Of a stretch of 59,658 nt of DNA, positions 33,008 to 42,188 are shown piece after piece. The first letter of the stretch is position 1; each line of letters opens with the position of its first letter. The stretch is from Anaerolineae bacterium. Its GTDB lineage: Bacteria; Chloroflexota; Anaerolineae; JAFGEY01. The position numbers were made by a program, and so were the translations under genes. The notes beneath the pieces are model-generated. The model had not been told where the DNA came from. It did no database searches and saw nothing but the letters and a program-made list of their open reading frames with translations. The stretch is taken from the NCBI GenBank assembly GCA_016931365.1, contig JAFGEY010000497.1:1-59658 (forward strand). The letters run 5' to 3'.

Positions 33008-34225
33008 GTGTATGCCGGTGCAGCTCGACGTATCATAACGCCCAATTTGTCTCAAGTCCCTGTTTACCTGGCCGGATTCCAGGATAACCGGCCGGCGACC
33101 GGTGTCCACGACGATCTGTGGGCGCGCGCGCTTTCAATTCGCATAGTCAATGAGACGACAAACTATGCCACGCCAGAGCAGTTTATTCTCGTCGTCTGCG
33201 ACCTGATCGGCCTGGCCCACGCCGACATATGTCGGGTGCGCGTAGAGGTGCAAAAACGCGGCGTCGACGCGCGCGGGCTGGTGATCGCTTGCACGCATAC
33301 GCACTCGGGGCCGGACACGCTGGGCCTGTGGGGTCCATCGCGCTTCAAGACGGGCCTCGACCCGGCGTACCAGGCTTTCGTGGTCGAGCAGGCGGCTCAA
33401 GCCGCCTGCGATGCGGTGCAAACCCTTCAGCCGGCAAGTTTGCGCGCCGGTCGCACCGAGATGGCGCGCTGGATTCGCAACGCACGCCAGCCGCAGGTCG
33501 TCGACCGCGAGTTGAGCGTTCTGCAAGCGGTTGGTGAAAACGGCGCGACGATTTTCACCTTGCTCAACTTGGCCTGTCACCCGGAGGTGATGTTTGGTGA
33601 GAATACGCTGATCACCTCCGATTTTGCCGGTGTAGCCCGTGAGACAGTCGAAGCAGAGCAGGGAGGTGTTGCTATTTGGGCCAGCGCCGACATCGGCGGG
33701 ATGATGACTCCCGACGTGGAGGGGCACGGGCGCAGTTTCGACACCGTGGCGCAGATGGGGCGCGATGTCGCCCTCACGGCCCTGACCGCATTGGAAAACG
33801 GACAGTTGGTCGAGCCACAGGGGCTACGTTTTCGCCGCCGCGACGTGCGCATTCCCCTCGACACCCCGCTGTTCAAGTTTGCCCGTGCCCTCGGCACGCT
33901 GCCGCCGCTGCCGCTTGACCAGGGCGGGCAAATTCGCACCCAGGTCTCGCTGCTCGATCTGGGCGCGCTCAAGTTGGTTGCTGTGCCCGGTGAACTGCTG
34001 CCCAAGCCGGGGATGCGCCTGCGGTCGATGATGAACACCTCGTATCGCTTTTTGATCGGCCTCGCCGACGATGAACTGGGTTACTTGATCCCGTCAGACG
34101 AGTTTGTTTTCCCCGGCAACCCGTTTGCGCCTCAAGCGCACTATGAAGAGACAATGTCGGTCAGCCGTTACGCGCTGCCGCTGTTGATGGAAGCGTGGTC
34201 GGCCTTGCTGGCCGACGTGGAGTGA
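33008..34225 (+). CDS. Neutral ceramidase-like hydrolase
   Basis: A 405-aa protein matching the N-terminal domain of neutral/alkaline non-lysosomal ceramidase (amide bond of N-acyl sphingosine). Marks: GAARRIITP at the N-terminus, VYLAGFQDNRPATGVHDDLWARAL, VVCDLIGLA, and CTHTHSGPDTLG, the zinc and active-site region. True ceramidases are longer (about 650-750 aa) with a C-terminal domain that is missing here, so it is a shorter relative with unproven substrate. The called start is GTG at 33008, but GGAGG lies 14 nt away; an ATT at 33002 has 8-nt spacing and is in frame. No signal peptide is apparent. Confidence 0.85.
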   Translation: MYAGAARRIITPNLSQVPVYLAGFQDNRPATGVHDDLWARALSIRIVNETTNYATPEQFILVVCDLIGLAHADICRVRVEVQKRGVDARGLVIACTHTHSGPDTLGLWGPSRFKTGLDPAYQAFVVEQAAQAACDAVQTLQPASLRAGRTEMARWIRNARQPQVVDRELSVLQAVGENGATIFTLLNLACHPEVMFGENTLITSDFAGVARETVEAEQGGVAIWASADIGGMMTPDVEGHGRSFDTVAQMGRDVALTALTALENGQLVEPQGLRFRRRDVRIPLDTPLFKFARALGTLPPLPLDQGGQIRTQVSLLDLGALKLVAVPGELLPKPGMRLRSMMNTSYRFLIGLADDELGYLIPSDEFVFPGNPFAPQAHYEETMSVSRYALPLLMEAWSALLADVE

Positions 34226-34229
34226 GTTG

Positions 34230-35252
34230 ATGGTTACATTGGTCGCGCAAATCGCCCCGCAGCGCAGCACCCAGTACGCGGCGCTTGCCAGCACGTTGGC
34301 CCCGCATGAACTGCGTCTTTGTGTGCTTGGCCAGCAGATCGCCAATCTCGAACTGGTTACGCTCGGTGGGCAGGATTTTATCCGCTTTGACCTGCCCGAT
34401 GAACCCACGCCGCAGCAGGCTGAAGAATTGGGCGCGCTGGCGATGACCAGTGCCTTTTTCATCTACTATGATAAACTGGGGCGCATCGGCGGACCGCTGC
34501 TGCGTCCGATCGAGACGGGATTCGAGCCGGCGTTGCCGCCCGATCTGGTGACGGCGAGGCGCTATCGAGGTAAAACAAACGAGCTATTCACTCATTTTAT
34601 GTGCAACGTGGCTCGCGCCAGCAGCGCACTGCGCGATCGCCCCTGGCGTTCGCTGCGCGTATTCGATCCTTTGGCTGGTGGTGGAACGACGCTGTTTACG
34701 GCGTTGATGCTGGGAGCTGATGTTGCCGGGGTTGAGTCCGATGCGCAGGATGTGGAATCGACGGTGGCCTTTGTAAAACAGTATATGCGCGAGCAAAATT
34801 TGCCCTGCAAGGTCCGCGACGAGCGGTTCAAGGGAGTTGGTAAGCGGTGGACGTTTAAGTTGGGCTCGTCGGAGCCCAAACAGTGCATCCTGGCTCAGGG
34901 CGACACAAAGGATTCGGCCCAGTTGATCACCGGCTTTCGCCCGCACCTGATTGTCGCCGATCTGCCCTATGGCATCCAGCACAAGGGCCAGTTGGCCGAC
35001 TTGCTCACCTCGGCGCTGCCCGTCTGGGCGTCGATTTTGCCGCTGGGCGGAGCGATGGCCCTGGCCTGGGAATCAAAACGCTTTGGGCGCGCTGAGATGA
35101 TCGATCTGGTGCAAGGGAGCGCGCCGCTGACAGTGCTCAACGACCCGCCCTATGACGCGCTGGCCCATCGCGTCGACCGAGTGATCAAGGAACGCGATCT
35201 CGTCGTGGCGCGGTTGAACGAGGCATTGGCGAAGGAGCGAGATCGTGCCTGA
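34230..35252 (+). CDS. RNA methyltransferase-like protein (UPF0020/THUMP-type MTase fold)
   Basis: A 340-aa protein whose second half is a Rossmann methyltransferase: FDPLAGGGTTLFTALMLGA (SAM loop) and VADLPYGIQHKGQ, the DLPYG form of motif IV seen in tRNA m2G methyltransferases of the Trm11/Trm14 group. The N-terminal half carries no clear THUMP domain. So an RNA base amine is the likely target but the exact RNA is unknown. The ATG at 34230 has GGAG upstream and the end overlaps mnmA by 8 nt, placing it beside a tRNA-modification gene, which supports an RNA role. Confidence 0.75.
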   Translation: MVTLVAQIAPQRSTQYAALASTLAPHELRLCVLGQQIANLELVTLGGQDFIRFDLPDEPTPQQAEELGALAMTSAFFIYYDKLGRIGGPLLRPIETGFEPALPPDLVTARRYRGKTNELFTHFMCNVARASSALRDRPWRSLRVFDPLAGGGTTLFTALMLGADVAGVESDAQDVESTVAFVKQYMREQNLPCKVRDERFKGVGKRWTFKLGSSEPKQCILAQGDTKDSAQLITGFRPHLIVADLPYGIQHKGQLADLLTSALPVWASILPLGGAMALAWESKRFGRAEMIDLVQGSAPLTVLNDPPYDALAHRVDRVIKERDLVVARLNEALAKERDRA

Positions 35253-36336
35253 GTGCGCGCCAGCACGAGTGCCGGCGCGCGTTGCCGTGGCCCTCAGCGG
35301 CGGCGTCGACAGCGCTGTGGCGGCCGCATTGCTGCTGGAGCAAGGGTGGGACGTGATCGGCGTGACGATGCGCATCTGGCACGAGCCGCCTCTATCCTCA
35401 GATGTGCCTCCGCTGCCCGATCCCGCGAACGGCGCGGGCCGCGTGGCTGAAGTGTTAGGCATCCCGCTGCATGTGATCGATGCGGCAGTTCCTTTCAAAC
35501 AGCACGTGGTCGACCGGTTCATCGCCGAGTACAGCGCGGGGCGCACGCCTAATCCCTGCCTGTACTGCAACCGCCGCGTCAAATTTGGGTATTTGTTTGA
35601 ACAGGCTCTTGTGCTCAGCGTCGAGCATTTTGCCACCGGGCATTATGCGCGGGTCTACCTCGCGCCAGATGGTTCGGCTTGGCAATTGCTCAGGGGCGTC
35701 GACCGCGGCAAAGATCAATCGTATGTGCTGTACGTGCTCGGTCAGCGCGAGCTGTCCAGGGTGATTTTCCCGCTTGGTGAGTTGACCAAAGACCGCGTGC
35801 GGCAGATGGCACTGGAACGGGGGCTGCACGCCGCGCACACTGAAGAGAGCCAGGATTTGTGCTTTGTGTGCGACGGCGATTACCGGCGTTTTTTGCTGCG
35901 TTATGCGCCGCAGGCATTTGCGCCTGGCCCCATCCTCGACACGAGCGGGCGTGAGATCGGCCGGCACAAGGGCTTGGCTGCCTATACAATCGGCCAGCGC
36001 GGGGGAATGGGCATCGCCGCACCGGAGGCATTGTACGTGCTGCGCATCGACGTGGCACGTAACGCGCTCATTGCTGGGCCCAAGTGCGAGCTGGGGCGAG
36101 ATCGCCTGACTGCTTGCGAGGTCAACTGGATTAGTGGACTGCCGCCTGAAGCATCGGTGCAAGTCAACGCCAAGATTCGCTACCGGGCCGGGGCGGTGCA
36201 GGCCACCGTCACCCCTCTGCCCGATGCCAGCGTGGAGGTCGTGTTTGTCGAACCTTTGCGCGATATCACCCCCGGTCAGGGCATCGTCTTTTACCGGGAT
36301 GACATGGTATTGGGTGGGGGCATTATTACTTTTTGA
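35245..36336 (+). CDS. mnmA: tRNA-specific 2-thiouridylase
   Basis: Installs sulfur at U34 of tRNA-Lys, -Glu and -Gln using ATP and a relay persulfide. The 363-aa length is normal. It has the PP-loop VALSGGVDSAVAAALL, WHEP near residue 50, NPCLYCNRRVKFGYL with the first active Cys, KDQSYVLYVL, EESQDLCFVCDG with the second active Cys, and IGQRGGMG. The start is GTG at 35245, overlapping the preceding methyltransferase by 8 nt. The downstream gene begins 11 nt later. Confidence 0.96.
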   Translation: MPECAPARVPARVAVALSGGVDSAVAAALLLEQGWDVIGVTMRIWHEPPLSSDVPPLPDPANGAGRVAEVLGIPLHVIDAAVPFKQHVVDRFIAEYSAGRTPNPCLYCNRRVKFGYLFEQALVLSVEHFATGHYARVYLAPDGSAWQLLRGVDRGKDQSYVLYVLGQRELSRVIFPLGELTKDRVRQMALERGLHAAHTEESQDLCFVCDGDYRRFLLRYAPQAFAPGPILDTSGREIGRHKGLAAYTIGQRGGMGIAAPEALYVLRIDVARNALIAGPKCELGRDRLTACEVNWISGLPPEASVQVNAKIRYRAGAVQATVTPLPDASVEVVFVEPLRDITPGQGIVFYRDDMVLGGGIITF

Positions 36337-36347
36337 AGGAAAGCAAC

Positions 36348-36617
36348 ATGTTTCCCATTGCTCCACCAATTGTGCTTGCCGTGGTCATTGCCAGCGTCTA
36401 TACGGGGTTGTTCAACCTGTGGCGCAAAGGATCGCCGCGCGATCTGCTCTTTTATCTGTTTGCCGCCTGGGTTGGATTTGGCCTTGGGCAGATCGCGGGG
36501 ATACTGTTGAGGCTGGATTGGCTGATGATCGGCAGTGTGTACCTGATTGAAGGGACGGTTTTCAGTTGGGCGCTGCTCTTTTTGATGCAGTGGCTGCGGA
36601 TGCCTAAACATCGATAG
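36348..36617 (+). CDS. Small membrane protein
   Basis: An 89-aa protein with three hydrophobic segments (APPIVLAVVIASVYTGLF, LFYLFAAWVGFGLGQIAGI, YLIEGTVFSWALLFLMQWL). No recognised family. The ATG at 36348 follows AAGGAAA; an in-frame TTG five codons earlier has no ribosome site of its own. It lies 11 nt after mnmA and is probably in its operon. Confidence 0.7.
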   Translation: MFPIAPPIVLAVVIASVYTGLFNLWRKGSPRDLLFYLFAAWVGFGLGQIAGILLRLDWLMIGSVYLIEGTVFSWALLFLMQWLRMPKHR

Positions 36618-36644
36618 CTAGCCTGGAAAAGTGAGGAGGATTCA

Positions 36645-37559
36645 TTGAACGTACTGGTCACCGGGGGAGCGGGGTTTATCGGCAGCCATTTGGTCGATCT
36701 CCTGGTCAAGGATCAAACGGAGCACATCGTCGTCTATGACAATTTTTACCGCGGTCGCGAGGCCAACATCGCCCAACATCTGGGTAATCCCGCTGTCCAG
36801 CTTGAAAAGGGTGATTTACGCGACTATGACCGTCTGCTGGGCGTGATGCGACACAGCGACGTTGTTTATCACCTGGGAGCGCAGTCCAACGTGATCGGCG
36901 CGGTCAGAGACACGGATTATTCGTTTCAGACCAACGTCTTCGGTACCTACAACGTGCTCAAAGGGGCGCGTGAAACCGGTGTAAAAAAGGTGGTGTTCAC
37001 CTCCTCGCGCGAGGTCTATGGCGAAGCTCGCTATCTTCCTGTTGATGAGGCGCATCCCATCGGCAGCAAGAACACCTATGGCGCGAGCAAGGTCGCCGGA
37101 GAGATGTACTGCCAGGTTTTTCAGAACCTGTTCGACGTACAAACCGTCATTCTAAGATTGTCCAACGTTTACGGCCCGCGCGATTTTGGGCGCGTTATTC
37201 CAATCTGGCTCGAACGTGCGCACAGACACCAAAATCTAGAGATTTACGGCGGCGAGCAGGTGATCGATTTTGTGTGGATCGAGCAAGTTGTCGAGGCGTT
37301 GATCCGTGCGACGACGTTGGGCCGTGTCGAGCAGGCGATCAACGTCGGCAGCGGACAGGGCACGCAAATTCTCGACCTGGCCCGGCGCATCCTGGCTTTG
37401 ATCGACACGCCGTCGCAGATCGATCTAAAACCTGTGCGTAGCGCCGAGGTGGTCCGCTTTACGGCCGATGTGACCCGAATGAAGGATATATTAGGTTTGA
37501 CGCCTTCTGCCGATCCGCTAGATGGTCTGTCTAGAATGATCGATTTGCCCGCATCCTGA
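36645..37559 (+). CDS. NAD-dependent epimerase/dehydratase (GalE-like SDR)
   Basis: A 304-aa extended SDR. The NAD motif is VLVTGGAGFIGSHL, the structural Asp is in YDNFYRG, and the active pair is in YGASKVAGEMY (Tyr and Lys). Features such as SSREVYGEA and NVYGPRDFGRVIP fit the UDP-glucose 4-epimerase branch. The substrate is likely a UDP- or dTDP-sugar. The start is TTG at 36645 with GAGGAGG upstream. It follows the small membrane protein by 27 nt and is the last gene of the group. Confidence 0.9.
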   Translation: MNVLVTGGAGFIGSHLVDLLVKDQTEHIVVYDNFYRGREANIAQHLGNPAVQLEKGDLRDYDRLLGVMRHSDVVYHLGAQSNVIGAVRDTDYSFQTNVFGTYNVLKGARETGVKKVVFTSSREVYGEARYLPVDEAHPIGSKNTYGASKVAGEMYCQVFQNLFDVQTVILRLSNVYGPRDFGRVIPIWLERAHRHQNLEIYGGEQVIDFVWIEQVVEALIRATTLGRVEQAINVGSGQGTQILDLARRILALIDTPSQIDLKPVRSAEVVRFTADVTRMKDILGLTPSADPLDGLSRMIDLPAS

Positions 37560-37586
37560 GACGAAACCTTCCCTAAACGCCTTGTT

Positions 37587-38534
37587 CTAGACAACCATCT
37601 GCAATCGATTTAACACCTGCTGCAAGTCGTCCGGCAGCGGTGATTCGACCTCGATCCATTGGCCATCGAAAGGGCAGTAAAAACCCAATTGGCGCGCGTG
37701 CAAAAATTGCCTCGGGCAGGACAAGGTTTTCTTGCGCCGCCCGTAGACCGGATCGCCCACCACAGGATGATGGATGTGGGCCAGATGAACACGAATCTGG
37801 TGCGTGCGCCCGGTATGCAAATGAACCTCGATTAATGTATATTCTTCTCGCGTATCATAAAGAAACTGGCACACCTGATATTCGGTCAGTGCTGTCCGTC
37901 CTGCGGGAATAACGGCCATTCGCTTGCGGTTGCGCGGATCGCGGCCAATGGGCGCGTCGATTTTCCCTTCAAGGTCATTCAGCCGGCCATAAGCTAGCGC
38001 CAGGTACACTTTTTTCACCTGGCGTGCTTTGAACTGGCGTTGCAAGGCGCACCAGGCATCCTCAGTGCGCGCCACGAGAAGCGCGCCGGATGTGTCCTTG
38101 TCCAGCCGGTGCACGATGCCGCGCCGGCGGTTGCGCTCGGTTGAATCGAACAAGGCCGCCATCTCGGGGTATTGTCCGATCAAGGCATTGACCAACGTGT
38201 CCTGGCGGTGACCGGCCGCCGGGTGAACCACCAGCCCTGCCGGTTTGTTGATGACAATGCAGTATGGGTCTTCATAGAGCACATCGAGCGGCATAGCGAG
38301 CGACTGGAGTTGATCAAGTGGTTCCTGGGAGCGTGTGACGCGCACTATGTCATCGGCGGCAAGCCGGTGGCCCGCTTTGACCGCCTGTCCGTTGACTGTG
38401 ACCAAGCCGGTGCGAATCCATCTGGCGATCTGCGAGCGAGACGTGTCGTGCAGTTGGGCGGCGAGGAAAACATCTAACCTTTCGCCGCTCTGTTCGGCAA
38501 TAAATTCGCTGGGTTGCGTGCCATTTGATGTCAT
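37587..38534 (-). CDS. rluD: RluD-type 23S rRNA pseudouridine synthase
   Basis: A 315-aa RluA-family enzyme. An S4 RNA-binding domain occupies about residues 15-80 (ERLDVFLAAQLHDTSRSQIARWI). The catalytic motif is HRLDKDTSG with catalytic Asp145. Additional family segments are INKPAGLVVHPA and HTGRTHQIRVHLAHIHHPVVGD. It isomerises uridines in 23S rRNA helix 69 if it is a true RluD; RluC-like roles cannot be excluded. No strong ribosome site precedes the ATG at 38534. A terminator separates it from lspA upstream. Confidence 0.93.
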   Translation of the reverse strand: MTSNGTQPSEFIAEQSGERLDVFLAAQLHDTSRSQIARWIRTGLVTVNGQAVKAGHRLAADDIVRVTRSQEPLDQLQSLAMPLDVLYEDPYCIVINKPAGLVVHPAAGHRQDTLVNALIGQYPEMAALFDSTERNRRRGIVHRLDKDTSGALLVARTEDAWCALQRQFKARQVKKVYLALAYGRLNDLEGKIDAPIGRDPRNRKRMAVIPAGRTALTEYQVCQFLYDTREEYTLIEVHLHTGRTHQIRVHLAHIHHPVVGDPVYGRRKKTLSCPRQFLHARQLGFYCPFDGQWIEVESPLPDDLQQVLNRLQMVV

Positions 38535-38550
38535 TTGCCATCGATTCGAT

Positions 38551-38583
38551 TAAAAAAGCCGCGCTTTACGGGCGCGGCTTTGA
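38551..38583 (-). terminator. Rho-independent terminator of lspA
   Basis: On the minus strand AAAGCCGCGC pairs with GCGCGGCTTT and runs into TTTTTTA. It lies 18 nt after the lspA stop. Confidence 0.9.
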
Positions 38584-38600
38584 TGTGTACTCGATTGCGT

Positions 38601-39107
38601 TCAGGCTTGCTCTCCGGCGCTCTTGGTTTGCGTGGCTTGAGGCTCCAATATGTCTTCGCGCAGCAGAATGATCCCCAACAGGAACACCCCACAAACGATG
38701 CACATATCGGCCACGTTGAACACCGGCCAGAAATGAAAGTCGAGGAAATCGATCACGTGTCCAATGCGCAGTCGGTCGATCAGGTTGCCCACTGCGCCGG
38801 CGAGTTGTAGCGCCATACTGAGGCGGATCAACCACTTGCCAGCCGGCAGCCGGATATAGTAGTACAGGATGATGATCGATACGATAAACGATACAATGAC
38901 AAAGAACGTGCTACCATTCTGAAACAGCCCAAACGCCGCTCCTGTGTTGGTGATGGGGTGGATTTCAAAGATATGCGCCAGCGCCGGGATCGGTGCCCAT
39001 GCTTCATACAGGTCAAGCGATGAGACGACAATGAACTTGCTGGCCTGATCCACAACCAGCAGCAGCACGGTTACCAGCGGCAGCACCCACCAGCCTTTTT
39101 TGAACAC
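38601..39107 (-). CDS. lspA: Lipoprotein signal peptidase (signal peptidase II)
   Basis: Removes signal peptides from diacylated prolipoproteins, in keeping with the lipoprotein at 24027-26012. The 168-aa product has four spans, with ITNTGAAFG, GAVGNLIDRL and VFNVADMCI, which contain the two catalytic Asp residues. I chose the GTG at 39107, preceded by AGGAG, since it gives the usual length; the open frame continues 30 codons further up with no typical sequence. The gene ends in a strong terminator. Confidence 0.95.
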   Translation of the reverse strand: MFKKGWWVLPLVTVLLLVVDQASKFIVVSSLDLYEAWAPIPALAHIFEIHPITNTGAAFGLFQNGSTFFVIVSFIVSIIILYYYIRLPAGKWLIRLSMALQLAGAVGNLIDRLRIGHVIDFLDFHFWPVFNVADMCIVCGVFLLGIILLREDILEPQATQTKSAGEQA

Positions 39108-39226
39108 AATTCTCCTAACCTGAATAAATCGGAACTGAACAAGACTGTGCCTTCTACAAAAAATCCTTGCACAGGCGCTGGTGTCATCGTCAAGCAAGAA
39201 TCTTGTGGGTCAGGCCCTGTCCAAAT

Positions 39227-39574
39227 TCAGTGCCGAAAATCCCGTTTTTGCTTGCACTTGATGCACAGTGTGGCGTGCGGTTGGGCTTCCAGCCGCGCCC
39301 AGTCGATCGGCTCGCCGCAGCCTTCACAGGTGCCAAAGGTACCCAGATCGAATTTCTTGAGCGCTTCTTCCACGCTTTGCAGCGTATCCTCCAGTCGCGC
39401 GCGCATAGACTGATCGACGACTTGTTCGAATACCTCTGTGCCATCGTCGGCCATGTGGTTGCCATAACCGAGGCTGTCGCTGTTCCAGGACGTTTCGTGC
39501 CCGAGTTGGGCCATCAGCCGGGTGCGATCCTTGAGCAACAGTTGCCTGAATTCTTCCAGGCTTTTGATAACCAT
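39227..39574 (-). CDS. DksA/TraR-type zinc-finger protein
   Basis: A 115-aa protein with a helical N-terminus (LEEFRQLLLKDRTRLMAQLG) and a Cys4 zinc finger: CEGCGEPIDWARLEA followed by CIKC. In gamma-proteobacteria DksA binds RNA polymerase with ppGpp. Here the coiled coil is shorter, so it is closer to TraR or the general DksA-like group found in many phyla. The ATG at 39574 follows TAGGAGG. It lies upstream of lspA on the same strand with a gap of about 120 nt. Confidence 0.88.
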   Translation of the reverse strand: MVIKSLEEFRQLLLKDRTRLMAQLGHETSWNSDSLGYGNHMADDGTEVFEQVVDQSMRARLEDTLQSVEEALKKFDLGTFGTCEGCGEPIDWARLEAQPHATLCIKCKQKRDFRH

Positions 39575-39715
39575 AATACCTCCTACCCTGTTCGCAGCGA
39601 CGCGGGTGTCACAGTGCGGCAATTCTCATATCGTCGCTGTGAAAGGGCAGCGGACTAGTACTGCTTTTTCTGACGAAACCAAATTCTACACCAAGAAACT
39701 GATCGGCGCAAATTC

Positions 39716-40717
39716 TTATTTTGCTTTCGCTCCGGCGTAGACCAGGCCGCTTTGCTCTTCGAGGCGGTCGGTGGCCGGAGGCGGCTCAATGGACAGGGCC
39801 GAGATCTCGGTGCGCCATTCGGGCGTCATCGGCACATCGGCGGCGGCGAGCGATGGTTCCAACTGTTTAATGTTTCGCGCGCCTATGATCGGGGCCGTGA
39901 GCGCCGGGTGCGACATCACCCAGGCTACGGCTAGCGAGACCGGATGCACGCCTCGCTCTTGCGCGTGAGCGGTAAAGGCTTCGGCAATCTCGTAATAAAC
40001 CGACAGGCCGTAACGCCGGTTATACATCTCGTTTTCGACCAGTCGGCCGCTCTGAGGCTTGTTCTTGGTGTCATACTTGCCGGTCAGCAGACCACCGCCC
40101 AGTGGGCTGTACGAGATCACGCCGATCTGCTCGGCCTGGGCCAGTGGCAAAATCTCGACCTCAGCCTGACGTTTGGCCAGGTTGTACATTGGCTGGATGC
40201 ACTCGAAACGAGCCAGCCTTTCTCTGGTCGAGATGCCCAATGCTTTGGCGATCTGCCACGCCGCCCAGTTGCTGACTGCGGGGTATAGAATCTTACCCTG
40301 GCGAACCAGGTCGTCGAAGGCGCGCAATGTTTCTTCGATTGGCGTCAGATGGTCAAAGGTATGTACAAAATAAAGGTCCAGGTGATCAGTCCCCAACCGT
40401 CTCAGGCTCTCCTCGATCGCGATCATGATATGGCGGCGCGATGCGCCTCGCGCGTTGAGGTCGGCGCCCATTGGCGAGCAAAACTTGGAGGTGAGCACGA
40501 TCTCGTCGCGGCAGTTGGCGATCAACTTGCCCAGGATTTCCTCCGAGCGACCTGCCGAGTAGACGTTGGCTGTGTCAAAAAAATTGATGCCTTTTTCGCG
40601 GCAACGGTGAAACATCGCCGCTGCCGTCTCTTCGTCGGCTTCGCGGCCAAAAGACATTGTGCCAAAGCACAGACTTGACACCTGCACGCCAGTCCGCCCC
40701 AATGTTCGATATTGCAT
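39716..40717 (-). CDS. Aldo/keto reductase
   Basis: A 333-aa AKR close in plan to the one at 27497. It has FDTANVYSAGRSEEILG, LTSKFCSP, YFVHTFDHLTP and APIIGARNIKQLEPS. The Asp-Tyr-Lys-His tetrad is present. The ATG at 40717 has AAGGAGG upstream. It is divergent from anmK. Substrate unknown; general sugar or aldehyde reductase. Confidence 0.92.
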   Translation of the reverse strand: MQYRTLGRTGVQVSSLCFGTMSFGREADEETAAAMFHRCREKGINFFDTANVYSAGRSEEILGKLIANCRDEIVLTSKFCSPMGADLNARGASRRHIMIAIEESLRRLGTDHLDLYFVHTFDHLTPIEETLRAFDDLVRQGKILYPAVSNWAAWQIAKALGISTRERLARFECIQPMYNLAKRQAEVEILPLAQAEQIGVISYSPLGGGLLTGKYDTKNKPQSGRLVENEMYNRRYGLSVYYEIAEAFTAHAQERGVHPVSLAVAWVMSHPALTAPIIGARNIKQLEPSLAAADVPMTPEWRTEISALSIEPPPATDRLEEQSGLVYAGAKAK

Positions 40718-40755
40718 GTCAAACCTCCTTATTATTTATAGGCGCGCTCGGACAT

Positions 40756-40784
40756 TTGCCGGATCACGCCCTTTGTGATACAAC
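40756..40784 (+). promoter_or_regulatory. anmK promoter
   Basis: TTGCCG (40756-40761), 17-nt spacer, TACAAC (40779-40784). The spacer contains the inverted repeat ATCAC/GTGAT, another possible operator. Confidence 0.55.
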
Positions 40785-40830
40785 AGCCCGAATTGTAACC
40801 GTTTTTGGAGACTTGGTCAAGGAGCGACTG

Positions 40831-42054
40831 ATGATCGTCGTTGGGTTGATGTCCGGCACTTCTGTCGACGCCATTGACGCCGCTGTAGTGCGCTTGGAAC
40901 AAGACGGGCCGACTTTGTGGTTGGAACCGCTGGTCTTTGTCGAGTATCCCCACCCGGCGCAGGTACGCCAGCGCATTCTCGATCTGTTCCCGCCGCACCG
41001 GGGTAGTGTGCGGGCTGTGTGTGAGGCCAATGTGCTGATCGGCGAGGCTTTTGCTGAAGCTGCGCTGGTGGCAATTGCCCAGGCAAGGTTGTCGCCGCAC
41101 GAGGTTGACCTGATTGCCTCGCACGGGCAGACCGTTTATCACCAAGTTGCGCCGGGCCATGTGCGATCCACGCTACAGATTGGCACCTCGGCGGTCATCG
41201 CCGAGCGGACGGGGCTCACGACCGTGGCCGATTTTCGCGCGCGCGACATCGCTGCCGGCGGGCAGGGCGCGCCGCTGGTCAGTTTTGTCGATGTGCTGAT
41301 CTTTGGCGTGCCCGGACAGACCGTTGCTGTACAAAACATCGGTGGGATTGCCAACGCGACGATCCTCGGTGAGCAGACTTTTGCCTTCGACACCGGGCCG
41401 GGTAACGCACTGATCGATCACGCAGCAGTGCGTCTGTCAAACGGTGAGCTGCGTTGCGATCAGGATGGACGCTGGGCTGCCCAGGGGAAGGTACAGCCGG
41501 CACTTTTGGTCGATCTGCTCGCACATCCCTATTTCGAACAGCGCCCTCCCAAGACCACCGGGCGAGAGGTGTTTGGTGCACCTCTGGCCGATGCATTCAT
41601 CGACCGGGCGCTGGCATTGGGGCTGTCTCGTTTTGACATTCTGGCCACGCTGACCGCGCTGACCGCGCAGTCGATCGCACAAGCGTATGCTGATTTTGTA
41701 CCCGGCGGCGTGGATCGAGTCGTTCTCGGCGGCGGAGGAGGTCGCAACCCAACGTTGGTCAAGATGCTCAAACAGGCGTTGAGGCCGCAGGTTTCGGTCG
41801 CCTTTTCAGATGATTTTGGTCTTTCCAGCGATGGCAAGGAGGCGATTGCTTTTGCCGTGCTAGGGTATCTTGCTCTGTACGGATGGCCGGGCACGCTTGC
41901 CGCTTGTACCGGCGCGCGGCGTCCGACGGTGCTTGGCCACCTCGTACCGGGCGACAATTATCGAGAGTGTCTACACAAGGTTCTTGAAGTTATGGAGCCG
42001 CCAGAGCGCATCAAAATCAAATCGGCCATTTCGCGTGCTGGACAGCGCGTATAA
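40831..42054 (+). CDS. anmK: Anhydro-N-acetylmuramic acid kinase
   Basis: Phosphorylates and hydrolyses 1,6-anhydro-MurNAc during cell-wall recycling. The 407-aa length is normal (about 370-400). The family opening is VVGLMSGTSVDAIDAAVV, then DLIASHGQTVYH, ADFRARDIAAGGQGAPLV, NIGGIANAT and FDTGPGNALID. The ATG at 40831 has AAGGAG. It shares its divergent region with the aldo/keto reductase. Its C-terminal part has FGLSSDGKEAIAFAVLG, also typical. Confidence 0.96.
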   Translation: MIVVGLMSGTSVDAIDAAVVRLEQDGPTLWLEPLVFVEYPHPAQVRQRILDLFPPHRGSVRAVCEANVLIGEAFAEAALVAIAQARLSPHEVDLIASHGQTVYHQVAPGHVRSTLQIGTSAVIAERTGLTTVADFRARDIAAGGQGAPLVSFVDVLIFGVPGQTVAVQNIGGIANATILGEQTFAFDTGPGNALIDHAAVRLSNGELRCDQDGRWAAQGKVQPALLVDLLAHPYFEQRPPKTTGREVFGAPLADAFIDRALALGLSRFDILATLTALTAQSIAQAYADFVPGGVDRVVLGGGGGRNPTLVKMLKQALRPQVSVAFSDDFGLSSDGKEAIAFAVLGYLALYGWPGTLAACTGARRPTVLGHLVPGDNYRECLHKVLEVMEPPERIKIKSAISRAGQRV

Positions 42055-42075
42055 AAATCGACGGCCAAAAGTTGG

Positions 42076-42105
42076 TTGACAAACCGATCACACATGCGGT
42101 ATACT
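42076..42105 (+). promoter_or_regulatory. Strong promoter of the SWIM-protein leader
   Basis: TTGACA (42076-42081), 18-nt spacer and TATACT (42100-42105); transcription would start near 42112. Confidence 0.75.
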
Positions 42106-42134
42106 AGAAGTAACTCGATCAGTTGGGAGGCAAG

Positions 42135-42188
42135 ATGGTGTTGAGTTCGGCCAATTGGATCGCAAATGTACAGACACCACAGTGTTAG
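42135..42188 (+). CDS. 17-aa leader ORF ending in a terminator loop
   Basis: Small ORF encoding MVLSSANWIANVQTPQC, with GGGAGG placed 6 nt before its ATG. Its TAG stop lies inside the loop of the terminator hairpin at 42170-42212. This is the arrangement of a transcription-attenuation leader: ribosome position could change the hairpin. No run of one regulatory codon is obvious. It could instead be a small peptide or part of a roughly 100-nt sRNA. Confidence 0.55.
   Translation: MVLSSANWIANVQTPQC

Noticed and set aside
40762..40778. Possible CRP site in the anmK promoter
   Set aside because: The repeat has the halves ATCAC and GTGAT in the wrong order for a TGTGA-N6-TCACA site.
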